DNA from: Maledivibacter halophilus
Lineage (GTDB): Bacteria; Bacillota; Clostridia; Peptostreptococcales; Caminicellaceae
DNA length: 64,000 bases
Direction of reading: 5' to 3'
Assembly (NCBI RefSeq): GCF_900167445.1
Contig: NZ_FUZT01000008.1
Span: 1-64,000 of the forward strand
The position numbers and the translations under genes are program-made. The notes below the pieces were generated by a model. It saw nothing but the letters and a program-made list of their open reading frames with translations. It did not search any database and had not been told where the DNA came from. Positions 8,917-17,819 of this stretch are shown here, piece by piece. Every line of letters starts with the position of its first letter. Within the stretch, counting starts at the first letter, position 1.

Positions 8917-9763
8917 CTAATTTAAATCCCTCTCTTTCAGTATTATTGTTTTTATTGCCAGAAAACTCAGTAGTTGTCTCTATTTCTTTAGTAGATTCAT
9001 TTTTATTTTGATTAGCTTGTCCAGAGCCAGCTTTTTTTTCAGCTTCAGGGGATAGTGATGAAGGCTTCTTTTTGACCTTTTGAGCTAATATTCTAGGTCT
9101 TAAAGCTAGATGTATAACTCCATCATATACGCCTTTAACAAGGAGCTGTTGTTGTTTAATATCAGCCTTTACTGTGACTACACCTGGCACAATAGAATTA
9201 TTAATGTCACTATTATCATTTTCCGCCTGAGCTATAGAAACTCCATTTTTATTTGCAACCTTTATTACTTCTAAACTAGAAAGCTCATCATATATTATCA
9301 CTTCGCTTTCAGAATCCTTATCCTTAGCTTTTTTATATATTATTACTCTTACCTTATCTCCTTTCTTAGGTATACCTCCTACACATTTTGCAAGATCTGT
9401 TTCAAAACTTATCCCATCAACTAAAGTATCTTCATAAAGAAATGCATCATCGGGCACCTTATTATCTTGAAAATAATTTCTTATTGCAAATTCGCCCTTG
9501 TTCATAGGTGTCACTGCATATTTACCTATGATTTCACTTTCCTCATTTACTATATAGTTAGGAAGATTATAGCTTCCTATCTCAATAACATCCAAATGAT
9601 CCTTTTTTACTCTTTGATTTTTTCCTATACTTTCCTTAAACCTAATTACCATAGTTGTCTGTCTAGTTTTTTCAACATCCTTTGGAACTAGATAAAATCC
9701 TGTGATTATTGCAATAAGCAATGATGTCACTATTATTAAAATACTCTTTAATCTACCCCTCAA
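8909..9763 (-). CDS. cpaB: CpaB/RcpC-like SAF-domain pilus protein
   Basis: 284 residues: one N-terminal membrane helix (about 7-25), then a SAF domain (SIGKNQRVKKDHLDVIEIG, then KGEFAIRNYF), which is the core of CpaB/RcpC in Tad systems. The rest would be outside the membrane. A long hydrophilic, low-complexity tail (about the last 55 residues, rich in Lys, Asn, Glu and Thr) looks disordered. The start is a TTG with a strong GGGGGAGAG ribosome site. In a Gram-positive cell there is no secretin for it to meet, so its role as a wall-spanning guide is inferred. Confidence 0.78.
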   Translation of the reverse strand: MRGRLKSILIIVTSLLIAIITGFYLVPKDVEKTRQTTMVIRFKESIGKNQRVKKDHLDVIEIGSYNLPNYIVNEESEIIGKYAVTPMNKGEFAIRNYFQDNKVPDDAFLYEDTLVDGISFETDLAKCVGGIPKKGDKVRVIIYKKAKDKDSESEVIIYDELSSLEVIKVANKNGVSIAQAENDNSDINNSIVPGVVTVKADIKQQQLLVKGVYDGVIHLALRPRILAQKVKKKPSSLSPEAEKKAGSGQANQNKNESTKEIETTTEFSGNKNNNTEREGFKLDD

Positions 9764-9807
9764 ATTTCTCTCCCCCTTTAATAAATAAAAATCTTACTCT
9801 ATATCTT

Positions 9808-11172
9808 TTATATTTCTTTAAACAACTTACCCAATAAGCTCCTTTTATTTGATTTTAAAGCACTTATTTTATAAAGGGTGGCAGCAATTTTTTCAATACT
9901 TTCATCAAAATCCTTATCTTTACCATAGGCCACTTCCCTTCTAGCCAATGCTTCAGCAATGAGCTCCAGATTATTAGGAATAAAGAATATTTCATCAAAA
10001 TTCAAACTATACTTTTCCTTACCAAATAACTCAATATGTTTAAAGTGCTTAATTATATCCATATTACTAAGATTTTTAATATTTACATCCCTATTAATTA
10101 TTAAGCTAATATTTCTCCTGTTAAATCTTTTTAAGGAAAGTTTATAGGGAAGTCCATTCAAGGTGGATAACATTTTATCGGCCACTATAATCCTTTCATC
10201 ACAAAGAGACAATATCTCATTAATTACTGTATTATCTAAATCCTTTGATATATCTATGATAATTATATTGGCTACACAATTTCTTACAATTGAATTTACC
10301 ATTTCATAAGTTATTTTATATATTGAATCTCTATGGTCGCTGAAAAGTGTAAGTCTTTTACCAATACTTATTCCATAGGAGGATATATCTGATGTATCCC
10401 TCTCACCTTCTAAATCTTTATATAGATTGAGCATTTTTAGAAAATCAGAATTTTTTAATGGAAAATAATATATGAGATCTTTTTTATAATAATCCGTATC
10501 TATTAGACCCACAGTGAGCTTGTTCTTTGTATAACATTTAGCTAAATTAGCAGCAATAACTGTTTTACCTGCAGAATATGGGCTATATATTCCAATAATT
10601 TTTTGATAATCCCGTGGCGTCTTATATACTACTTTTTCTTTGATAATTACTTTATCATCTCTATACATTTTCTTTACTTTCTTTTTAGTAAATCCTATAG
10701 GTAACTTTGAAAAATACTTATCTTCCTTCTTTGTGTCCGTAAAATTATCATATAATCCATAATATCCTTTAGCCTCATCTTGCAACCTTGGATTTATACT
10801 TATATAAACTATATTTTCTATAGATGCATCCTTTGTAAATATGCAATTATATATATTTCTTTCAAATAACTCTCTTATGCAATTTGATCCATAATGTTTA
10901 TTGTCAATAATACATACCATATTGAGATTTGAAAATTTATTACTGATTTTAAATAAATAATACTCATTAATATAATTATCAAATTGAAAATTTTCTTTAA
11001 GAATTAGAATACTGTAATCTCCCTCTTCATCCAATAATTTTTCTATTTCCTGAAGAGAAATTTCTTTAGCCAGTCTAACCAAAAATCCTCTTTTTTCCAA
11101 TTTATCTTTAAGCTTATTTTTTACCTGGTTTATTTTTCTCAAATCATCAAAAGCTAATAGCACTTTCTTCAT
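9808..11172 (-). CDS. TadZ/CpaE-like ATPase with receiver-like N-terminus
   Basis: 454 residues, the first gene of the visible Tad operon. Residues 1 to about 130 resemble a degenerate response-regulator receiver domain (KKVLLAFDD, then YSILILKENF), typical of CpaE. The ParA/MinD-like domain follows, with P-loop SPYSAGKT: the P-loop Lys is kept while the signature Lys of the deviant motif is Pro. DTDYYKKD and IIIDISKDLDN mark the switch regions. It probably positions the pilus machine. A good ribosome site (GGATGAT) precedes the ATG. The second TadZ-like protein has the opposite defect. Confidence 0.75.
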   Translation of the reverse strand: MKKVLLAFDDLRKINQVKNKLKDKLEKRGFLVRLAKEISLQEIEKLLDEEGDYSILILKENFQFDNYINEYYLFKISNKFSNLNMVCIIDNKHYGSNCIRELFERNIYNCIFTKDASIENIVYISINPRLQDEAKGYYGLYDNFTDTKKEDKYFSKLPIGFTKKKVKKMYRDDKVIIKEKVVYKTPRDYQKIIGIYSPYSAGKTVIAANLAKCYTKNKLTVGLIDTDYYKKDLIYYFPLKNSDFLKMLNLYKDLEGERDTSDISSYGISIGKRLTLFSDHRDSIYKITYEMVNSIVRNCVANIIIIDISKDLDNTVINEILSLCDERIIVADKMLSTLNGLPYKLSLKRFNRRNISLIINRDVNIKNLSNMDIIKHFKHIELFGKEKYSLNFDEIFFIPNNLELIAEALARREVAYGKDKDFDESIEKIAATLYKISALKSNKRSLLGKLFKEI

Positions 11173-11329
11173 AAGATCATCCTTTTTTTACATTTTGAGT
11201 CCCCTTACTAGAGATTCTCTCATACATAATATGGTACTGTCAACAATTTTAGTATATTTTTTACATAATATTTCTTAGATTCCATGTTATAGATGTCATT
11301 TTTTCCTATTTTTTGCTAATATTAGATGT

Positions 11330-11383
11330 ATTTCTACATAAAAAGACCAAGGAATCTTATCCTTGGCCTTTTTATGTAGAAAT
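11330..11383. terminator. Very long bidirectional hairpin terminator after ftsZ
   Basis: Arms at 11330-11353 and 11360-11383 pair over 24 bp with one mismatch around a 6-nt loop; the inner part CCAAGGA/TCCTTGG is flanked by A and T runs on both strands. It lies 17 nt past the ftsZ stop and separates the division cluster from the Tad operon. A further copy of the arm end (TTATGTAGAAAT) follows at about 11387-11398. Confidence 0.8.
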
Positions 11384-11400
11384 ATCTTATGTAGAAATAC

Positions 11401-12489
11401 TTATCTTTTTCTTCTTAAAAAAGTGGGTATATCTAATATTTCACTATCATTTTCTTTTGTTTTCTCTTCTTCTTTTACTTCATTATTTTGATTTTGTTTT
11501 TCATTGCTTAACTGTTTTAAATCTCTTTCACTACTCTTACTTTCAAATCCAGTAGCAATTACTGTAATCCTAAGTTCATCCTTTAATGATTCATCTATTA
11601 CAGCACCAAAAATAATATTTGCATCTGCATCAGCAGCTTGGGAAACTATTTCAGCAGCTTCATTGACTTCAAACAAACCAAGATTTGAGCCACCAGTTAT
11701 ATTGAGAAGCACTCCCTGTGCTCCATTTATGGAAGTTTCCAATAAAGGACTCTGAATAGCAAGCTTAGCGGCTTCAGCGGCCCTATTTTCTCCATTGGCC
11801 TTTCCAATACCCATATGGGCTAATCCTTGCTCAAACATTATAGTTTTTACATCAGCAAAATCTAGATTAACTAATCCTGGAATAGCTATAAGGTCTGATA
11901 TACCTTGTACCCCTTGTCTTAAAACATCATCTGCAATTTTAAATGCATCCATTATTGAAGTTTTTCTTTCAACGACTTGGAGTAGTCTATCATTTGGTAT
12001 TGTAACCAGTGTATCAACCTTTGTTTTTAAATCTTCGATCCCCTTTTCAGCATGAAGCATTCTTCTTTTGCCTTCGAACATAAAGGGTTTTGTTACAACT
12101 CCTACAGTTAGTATTCCCATCTCCTTAGCAATTTCAGCAACAATTGGAGCTGCTCCTGTTCCTGTCCCACCACCCATTCCAGCAGTGATAAAAACCATGT
12201 CTGCCCCCTGCAGAGACTGATAAATATCATCTCTACTTTCTTCAGCAGCTTTCTTTCCCACATCTGGATTAGCTCCAGCACCTAAACCTCTTGTTAATTT
12301 TTCACCAATTTGTATCTTATATTCTGCCCTAGATGTAAACAATGCCTGCTTATCAGTATTAACTACTATAAACTGAATACCTTGCAGATTTGATTCTATC
12401 ATTCTATTGACAGCATTATTTCCTCCACCGCCAACACCTATTACTTTTATCTGAGCAAATTGTTCTACATCAATATCGAATTCTAACAC
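11401..12489 (-). CDS. ftsZ: Cell division GTPase FtsZ
   Basis: 362 residues starting at the GTG at 12489, which has an AAGGGGG ribosome site 7 nt upstream; the frame stays open to 12540 but without a site. The tubulin signature [10 protein letters not shown] is at 106-115, and the nucleotide loop [10 protein letters not shown] at 18-27. The C-terminal tail ends [10 protein letters not shown], the conserved peptide that binds membrane tethers. It assembles the Z-ring at mid-cell and at sporulation septa. It is the last gene of the dcw cluster here; ftsA is not present. Confidence 0.97.
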   Translation of the reverse strand: MLEFDIDVEQFAQIKVIGVGGGGNNAVNRMIESNLQGIQFIVVNTDKQALFTSRAEYKIQIGEKLTRGLGAGANPDVGKKAAEESRDDIYQSLQGADMVFITAGMGGGTGTGAAPIVAEIAKEMGILTVGVVTKPFMFEGKRRMLHAEKGIEDLKTKVDTLVTIPNDRLLQVVERKTSIMDAFKIADDVLRQGVQGISDLIAIPGLVNLDFADVKTIMFEQGLAHMGIGKANGENRAAEAAKLAIQSPLLETSINGAQGVLLNITGGSNLGLFEVNEAAEIVSQAADADANIIFGAVIDESLKDELRITVIATGFESKSSERDLKQLSNEKQNQNNEVKEEEKTKENDSEILDIPTFLRRKR

Positions 12490-12649
12490 TAAAAAACCCC
12501 CTTCAACACGATCAACTATACTGTATAATAGCAAACTCAATTATTATATGTTTTTCTAAATACTTTATCATCTAATTAATCATTATAAAATAATATAATA
12601 CTACTATTTCAACAAAACATTTAAATTTCCTTCTCAAAAAACAAAATAA

Positions 12650-13000
12650 TTACCTATTGTTAAATTTTTCAATTAGCATTCTTCTTATTATGGCAAAGTT
12701 TTGGAATAACCTAGATCCAAAGGTAAAAATAGCAGCATAATAAAGAGGTACGCCCATTTTATCACCAATATAGGCCAATAGTCCTGCAATTATTGCATTA
12801 CCTATAAAACCCGTAACAAATATTGTTGAATTGAACTTATTTTCTAAAGTAGCCCTAATTGCTCCAAAAACCGAATCAATTGCCGCAAGTAGAGCTACAG
12901 ATGTATATGGCGAATATATAGTTGGAAAGGCAATGGGTAAATAAAAACCTATCACCAAGCCTATTATAATACCAAATATCCCTATAATCAACCTTATCAC
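12650..13000 (-). CDS. sbp: DUF1290 small basic membrane protein (Sbp)
   Basis: 116 residues with three or four membrane helices (FGIIIGLVIGFYLP, then TGFIGNAIIAGLLAYIGDKMGVPLY) matching the small basic protein family found between divIB and ftsZ in Firmicutes. The precise role is unknown; a link to division is inferred from its conserved place. It starts one base after the DUF881 gene ends, so the two are translationally coupled. Confidence 0.85.
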   Translation of the reverse strand: MIRLIIGIFGIIIGLVIGFYLPIAFPTIYSPYTSVALLAAIDSVFGAIRATLENKFNSTIFVTGFIGNAIIAGLLAYIGDKMGVPLYYAAIFTFGSRLFQNFAIIRRMLIEKFNNR

Positions 13001-13717
13001 CTACTTTTCTGATTTTGTATATTTGTATAAAATAGAACCTTCATACTTAGGAATTTTAATATATGCACTTGGATTAACTTCTATAAAAATACCATAAACC
13101 AGCCTTAAATCATGACCGTAAGCCATAGGCGCATTAATGGCAGCCTCGAGATGGGCAGGCTCTCCAATAGCCTTTATTATAAAGGGATGTCCATAGTCTA
13201 CACCATTAATTTCTATTGTATAACCTGAACAATCAATTTCTGTACTCGAAATTATTCTTTGATTGTTTATTGAAATCGCCTCAGCTCCAGCAGCTTTAAG
13301 ATCATTTACTATATTAAGAACATCTATATTATGGACTAAAACATTATTTGGATTTTCACCCTCATATAGCTCTCTGCTGGCATCATCAATTATTACTATC
13401 ACCCCAGGTCCATAAACATCTGTTGAACCTGCAAGGGTTTTATATTCATTAACTTCTTCTTGTAATAATTTAGTTATATCCCCATCTTTAATTTTAGTCA
13501 TATTAAAATTATTAATTTTATCTTTAGTAGCTGAAATAACAGATTTTAAATTTTCAATCTCTGCTTTCTCATTTTCTAGGCTTTGTTTATAATCACGTAC
13601 TTCTTCTAAAGACACATGTACATTCTTTTCTTCTATACTTCTAATTAGAAGAGAAATTAGTAGCCCTAGAATTATTGTTAAAATTATAATATTTAACCTT
13701 GAATAACTTTTTTTCAT
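13001..13717 (-). CDS. DUF881 family protein, second copy
   Basis: 238 residues: one N-terminal membrane helix, a coiled coil (about 30-75), then the DUF881 extracytoplasmic domain with GPGVIVIIDDAS and AGAEAISINNQRI. It is a paralogue of the neighbouring gene at 13736-14461, a tandem pair that is typical between divIB and sbp in Clostridia and Bacilli. The family is thought to act in division or wall synthesis, but no reaction is known. An ATG with upstream AACTTTGGAGTG gives the start. Confidence 0.85.
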   Translation of the reverse strand: MKKSYSRLNIIILTIILGLLISLLIRSIEEKNVHVSLEEVRDYKQSLENEKAEIENLKSVISATKDKINNFNMTKIKDGDITKLLQEEVNEYKTLAGSTDVYGPGVIVIIDDASRELYEGENPNNVLVHNIDVLNIVNDLKAAGAEAISINNQRIISSTEIDCSGYTIEINGVDYGHPFIIKAIGEPAHLEAAINAPMAYGHDLRLVYGIFIEVNPSAYIKIPKYEGSILYKYTKSEK

Positions 13718-13735
13718 TAAATCACTCCAAAGTTA

Positions 13736-14461
13736 TTAATCATCTATTGGTTTAGCATATTCATATTTGATTATATCATTATATCTTTCAATTTCTAATT
13801 CATTCATTTTCTTTATATCAACCTGTAGATTATAATATTCTCTCATTTGAGCTACTATACCAAATCTCCAATCTAATACTGATTTTAATGTATCTGGATC
13901 TCCAATGGCTTTTATGACTATAGGTGGTCCAGTAGGAACCGAATTAATCTGAAGGCTATTTCCGGCCAGCTGCATTTCAGTGTTGGCAACAATTCTTTGC
14001 TCATTAATAGATATTGCCTCAGCACCAGCTGAGTTCAAAAAGTTTATAATACTTAATAAAATGTCATAGTTATACATAATTACGCTTTCTTCAGTATCAA
14101 ATTCTAAATCACTGGGAGGATCGTCAATAACAATTTCAATACCAGGTCCTTTTAACCTTGTAAATCCAGCAAATTCTTTATATTTTTCTAATTCTTCATT
14201 CAATCTTTTTATAATTGCACTGTCCTCAGAAGCTGCACCTTCAATTTCCTTCAGTTTGTTTTTATATAAATCCAACTCTTCATTTAAAACCTGTTTTTCT
14301 TCTTGAGCATTTTTTAATTCAACTTTTAATTCTAAGACCCTCTTACTGGGGATTGTTCCCTTCAAATAATTTGCTTGAACTATTCTAAATTGTAGAGCAA
14401 GTACTATTCCTAATACAATGCATATAATTCCAAGCAATATTTTGTCTTTAAAGCTCTTCAT
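13736..14461 (-). CDS. DUF881 family protein, first copy
   Basis: 241 residues with a membrane helix, a coiled coil rich in Glu/Lys/Leu (about 40-90), and the DUF881 core (GPGIEIVIDDPPSD, AGAEAISINEQRI, then NSLQINSVPTGPPIVIKAIGD). It lies 11 nt downstream of divIB and 18 nt before its paralogue. Function is not known beyond a conserved place in the division cluster; the coiled coil suggests it dimerises outside the membrane. Confidence 0.85.
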   Translation of the reverse strand: MKSFKDKILLGIICIVLGIVLALQFRIVQANYLKGTIPSKRVLELKVELKNAQEEKQVLNEELDLYKNKLKEIEGAASEDSAIIKRLNEELEKYKEFAGFTRLKGPGIEIVIDDPPSDLEFDTEESVIMYNYDILLSIINFLNSAGAEAISINEQRIVANTEMQLAGNSLQINSVPTGPPIVIKAIGDPDTLKSVLDWRFGIVAQMREYYNLQVDIKKMNELEIERYNDIIKYEYAKPIDD

Positions 14462-14472
14462 ATTACTGCCTC

Positions 14473-15225
14473 CTATTCTCCAAACGGACTATAAGTAGGA
14501 TAGCCATCATGGCTTATATCAACAGACCCTGAATCAATGTTTTTACTAATTAAATCATAATAAATTGCTTTAAATATTACAAACCTTTTTGATAAGTTTT
14601 CACCTCTTCCAAACTTGATTTTAAAATCTTCATCAATATATAAAATTATATTTTCATTTTCATAAGATATCTTAGGTATTATTGCTAAGTCTGAATTTTC
14701 TAAAAGACTGCAAAGTTCTATTATCTTTCTTAAATCCTCTTCATTTTTTACTTTTATTTTTTCGCCCTTTAAAAAGCTTTCAAATTCAAATCCTTCAATA
14801 ACATACATATCCTCAACTGCTTGTGCAGTATAGAGAATAACACCTTCTTCATCTATAACAAAATATATACCCATATAGGATACAGCAGCCAACTTTTTTC
14901 TTTCGATAACATTAATAATTAATTTATTAGGCAATTTTCTTTTAATGGTTACATCCTTTATAAGAGGATTTTTAATTAATTTTTCTCTTGCCTCCGACAA
15001 CTTTATTTTAAAAATATTATCACCTGTCTTTATTCCAGAATATGATACTATTTCATCATCAGAAACAACTGTATTGCTATTGACAAAAATCCCATTTATT
15101 TCAAAAAAATTAGTTTTGAAAAGGATAATGAATATTATAGTAGACAATAAAAAAAATATCAAGAAATATATCTTAATCTTACCATACCTTACCTTTTTAT
15201 CAACCCTATTTTTAGATTTATACAT
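14473..15225 (-). CDS. divIB: Division protein DivIB/FtsQ
   Basis: 250 residues from the ATG at 15225 (GGGAGGG ribosome site). A short basic cytoplasmic start, one membrane helix (about 18-40), then a POTRA domain (FEINGIFVNSNTVVSDDEIV to INVIERKKLA) and a beta domain. DivIB works with FtsL and DivIC to control septal synthesis by FtsW and PBP2. The frame is open upstream to 15306 through a tandem hexamer repeat that would encode alternating Val and charged residues; that extension lacks a good ribosome site and is probably not translated. Confidence 0.88.
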   Translation of the reverse strand: MYKSKNRVDKKVRYGKIKIYFLIFFLLSTIIFIILFKTNFFEINGIFVNSNTVVSDDEIVSYSGIKTGDNIFKIKLSEAREKLIKNPLIKDVTIKRKLPNKLIINVIERKKLAAVSYMGIYFVIDEEGVILYTAQAVEDMYVIEGFEFESFLKGEKIKVKNEEDLRKIIELCSLLENSDLAIIPKISYENENIILYIDEDFKIKFGRGENLSKRFVIFKAIYYDLISKNIDSGSVDISHDGYPTYSPFGE

Positions 15226-15250
15226 TTTTCCCTCCCAGGTTTCGTGAGCT

Positions 15251-15280
15251 TTAACCTTAACATTAACTTCAACCTTAACC
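15251..15280. repeat. Tandem hexamer repeat (5 units) upstream of divIB
   Basis: Five consecutive 6-bp units on the + strand: TTAACC, TTAACA, TTAACT, TCAACC, TTAACC. They lie in the short murA-divIB gap, just upstream of the divIB ribosome site. Slippage could change the spacing. No function is known. Confidence 0.75.
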
Positions 15281-15355
15281 CTAAAAATTACTGAATAACT
15301 TGTCAACCTTGTCCAAAAACTAATTTTCTAAATAGCAGCATTAATTGCCGCTATT

Positions 15356-16615
15356 TCAGTCTATTCGTTTTATGTCAGCCCCTAGCTTCCTAAGCATTAA
15401 ATCAAATTTATCGTATCCTCTTTCAATATGTTTAATATTTTCAACTATTGTTGTTCCTTCTGCTGCCAGTCCTGCTATAACCAAGGCGGCTCCACCTCTT
15501 AAATCCTTTGCTTCCACCTTTGCCCCAGTTAATTCATTAACCCCCTTAATAACAGCCACTCTTCCATCAACCTTAATTTTTGCTCCCATTCTCATTAATT
15601 CCTCAGTATGCTTAAACCTATTCTCAAATACTGTTTCCGTAACTATACTGGTTCCCTGGGCAAGGCTCAACAAAGACATAAACTGAGGCTGCATATCTGT
15701 TGGAAAGCCAGGATACGGCAAAGTTCTAATAATATCTACAGGCTTAAGTATAGTTGGTGGAATTATTTTTATCTCATCTTTATTTTCCTTTTCCAATATC
15801 ATACATCCAACTTCCTTGAGCTTTGAAATCACTGATACTATATGGTCTTGTATGACATTAGTAATGGTTATTTCACTTTTAGTTATTGCTGCAGCTGCTA
15901 AAATAGTTCCAGCTACTATTCTATCGGGAATTATCCTGTGATTCACATCAGATAAACTGTCAACACCTATTATTTCTATTACACTAGTACCCGCTCCATT
16001 TACTTTTGCTCCCATGGCATTTAGATATTCCTGAAGATCTACTATTTCCGGTTCCTTAGCTGCATTTCTTATATAAGTTTTCCCATTTGCTAAAACTGCC
16101 GATAGCATAATATTTTCTGTGGCTCCAACACTTGGATAATCTAAATGAATTTCTGCTCCCTTTAAATGATCTACACTACACTCAAGAAATCCATGGGATT
16201 CTGATATCTTAACTCCCATTTCCCTGAGTCCCTTTAAATGTAAATCAATTGGTCTATGTCCAATTTCGCAGCCACCGGGATAGCTGATTTTTATTTTTCC
16301 AAATCGCGCTAACATAGGTCCCATCAGAAAGATGGATGATCTCATTTCTCTAACTAGGCTTTCATCTATTTCTTGTGTAAATATATTCTTAGAATCTACA
16401 ATTATTGATTTGCTACTTTTTTTTACCCTACATCCTATGGATTTAAGTATTTCTATCATAATATCCACATCTCTAAGATCAGGAAATCCATTGATAACAC
16501 TTTTACCACCATTTATTACTGATGCAGCTAAGATTGGTAATACTGCATTTTTAGCTCCACTAATTTCTAATTCTCCCTTTAATTTTTTACCTCCATTAAT
16601 CAAGTACTTCGACAC
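15356..16615 (-). CDS. murA: UDP-GlcNAc 1-carboxyvinyltransferase MurA
   Basis: 419 residues from the GTG at 16615, preceded by GGAGGTG; this gives the normal MurA start SKYLINGG. The fosfomycin-reactive Cys is present at 116 in PGGCEIGHRP, and KNAVLP at 22-27 carries the conserved Lys and Asn. It transfers enolpyruvate from PEP to UDP-GlcNAc, the first committed step of peptidoglycan synthesis. Full length. It directly follows ftsW/spoVE where murG usually intervenes. Confidence 0.96.
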   Translation of the reverse strand: MSKYLINGGKKLKGELEISGAKNAVLPILAASVINGGKSVINGFPDLRDVDIMIEILKSIGCRVKKSSKSIIVDSKNIFTQEIDESLVREMRSSIFLMGPMLARFGKIKISYPGGCEIGHRPIDLHLKGLREMGVKISESHGFLECSVDHLKGAEIHLDYPSVGATENIMLSAVLANGKTYIRNAAKEPEIVDLQEYLNAMGAKVNGAGTSVIEIIGVDSLSDVNHRIIPDRIVAGTILAAAAITKSEITITNVIQDHIVSVISKLKEVGCMILEKENKDEIKIIPPTILKPVDIIRTLPYPGFPTDMQPQFMSLLSLAQGTSIVTETVFENRFKHTEELMRMGAKIKVDGRVAVIKGVNELTGAKVEAKDLRGGAALVIAGLAAEGTTIVENIKHIERGYDKFDLMLRKLGADIKRID

Positions 16616-16711
16616 ATGGTTCACCTCCGAGAGCATAGAAAAATAAGAAGAATATATAACTATTGTATGCATATCTCTCACAGGTGTTACAAATACTCTT
16701 ATGATTTTTTA

Positions 16712-17818
16712 TTAAGATAAATCCTCTTCAGTGTATTTTGAAATATTTAATAATATACCTACTGCAGCCATAAAAATTGCTAGAGAATTCCCTCCAAAAC
16801 TAATAAATGGCAGGGGTATCCCAGTTACAGGCATAGATGAAGTTGCCACTGCAATATTAATCATTACTTGTATTGCAATCATTGCAGTTATTCCTGTAGC
16901 CAATAGAGAACTAAATAAATCAGGTGCATGTATAGCTATCCTAATACCTCTCCAGATAAGGAATAAAAATAAAAGCATTACAGTTACACATCCAATAAAG
17001 CCCAGCTCTTCACCAATAGTTGCAAATATGAAATCATTTTGAGGTTCTGGTATATACAGTTTATTTTGAACACTTCTGCCAAGACCAACACCAAAGAGAC
17101 CACCAGAGCCTAAAGCAAATAAAGACTGAATTACTTGGTAACCATCACCTTTAGGATCTTTAAAGGGATCTAAAAAAGCAACTAGTCTTCTCATCCTATA
17201 GGGTTTTGCTATTATCATTAAAATTATCATTCCAACACCAGTAGTTCCTAAAAACATTATATGAAGCCATCTCATTCCAGCAACAAAAAGCATAGAAGTA
17301 ATTATAAGGGCAATAGTAATAGCTGTACTTAAATTTGGCTGTTTAAGAATTAAAGCAACATATAAACCTATTATCATTAAATAGGGAATTATTCCTTTAA
17401 AAAAATTACTAATATCCTTTACTTTTCTCGTTAAGGTATCTGCAACAAAAATAATTCCGCATATTTTGGCAATCTCAGAGGGCATTATGGTTATTCCTCC
17501 CACACTTATCCATCTCTGTGCACCATTTAAATTTGTACCCAAAGGTGTGATTACTAAAACAAGTAAAATTATACTGAAAATATATGCTGGAAGAGCAATC
17601 CTTTTATATCCCTTATAATTAAAATTCATTGTGAAAAGCATAGCAACTATTCCAATACCTGCCCACATTAAATTCTTTTTTAGAAAATGATAGCTGTCCT
17701 GGTTATAGTTATAGAATGAATAATATTGGCTGGAACTAAAAACCATAATTATCCCAATGACAACCAGAATAAGCACAGTTATCATTAACGTAAAATCAAA
17801 GGATTTTTTTTGGGCCAT
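16712..17818 (-). CDS. spoVE: SEDS glycosyltransferase FtsW/SpoVE
   Basis: 368 residues with about ten membrane helices and the SEDS family signatures (GAQRWISVGG, QPNLSTA, EELGFIGC, and GIPLPFISFGGNS near the C-terminus). SEDS proteins polymerise glycan strands from lipid II at the septum together with a class B PBP. Position after murD and near spoVD fits spoVE or ftsW; sequence alone cannot separate them. It begins 1 nt after the murD stop. Confidence 0.92.
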   Translation of the reverse strand: MAQKKSFDFTLMITVLILVVIGIIMVFSSSQYYSFYNYNQDSYHFLKKNLMWAGIGIVAMLFTMNFNYKGYKRIALPAYIFSIILLVLVITPLGTNLNGAQRWISVGGITIMPSEIAKICGIIFVADTLTRKVKDISNFFKGIIPYLMIIGLYVALILKQPNLSTAITIALIITSMLFVAGMRWLHIMFLGTTGVGMIILMIIAKPYRMRRLVAFLDPFKDPKGDGYQVIQSLFALGSGGLFGVGLGRSVQNKLYIPEPQNDFIFATIGEELGFIGCVTVMLLFLFLIWRGIRIAIHAPDLFSSLLATGITAMIAIQVMINIAVATSSMPVTGIPLPFISFGGNSLAIFMAAVGILLNISKYTEEDLS

Positions 17819-17819
17819 C

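Noticed and set aside
15226-15306. N-terminal extension of DivIB through the hexamer repeat (VKVEVNVKVK).
   Set aside because: The ATG at 15225 has a much better ribosome site and fits the family start.
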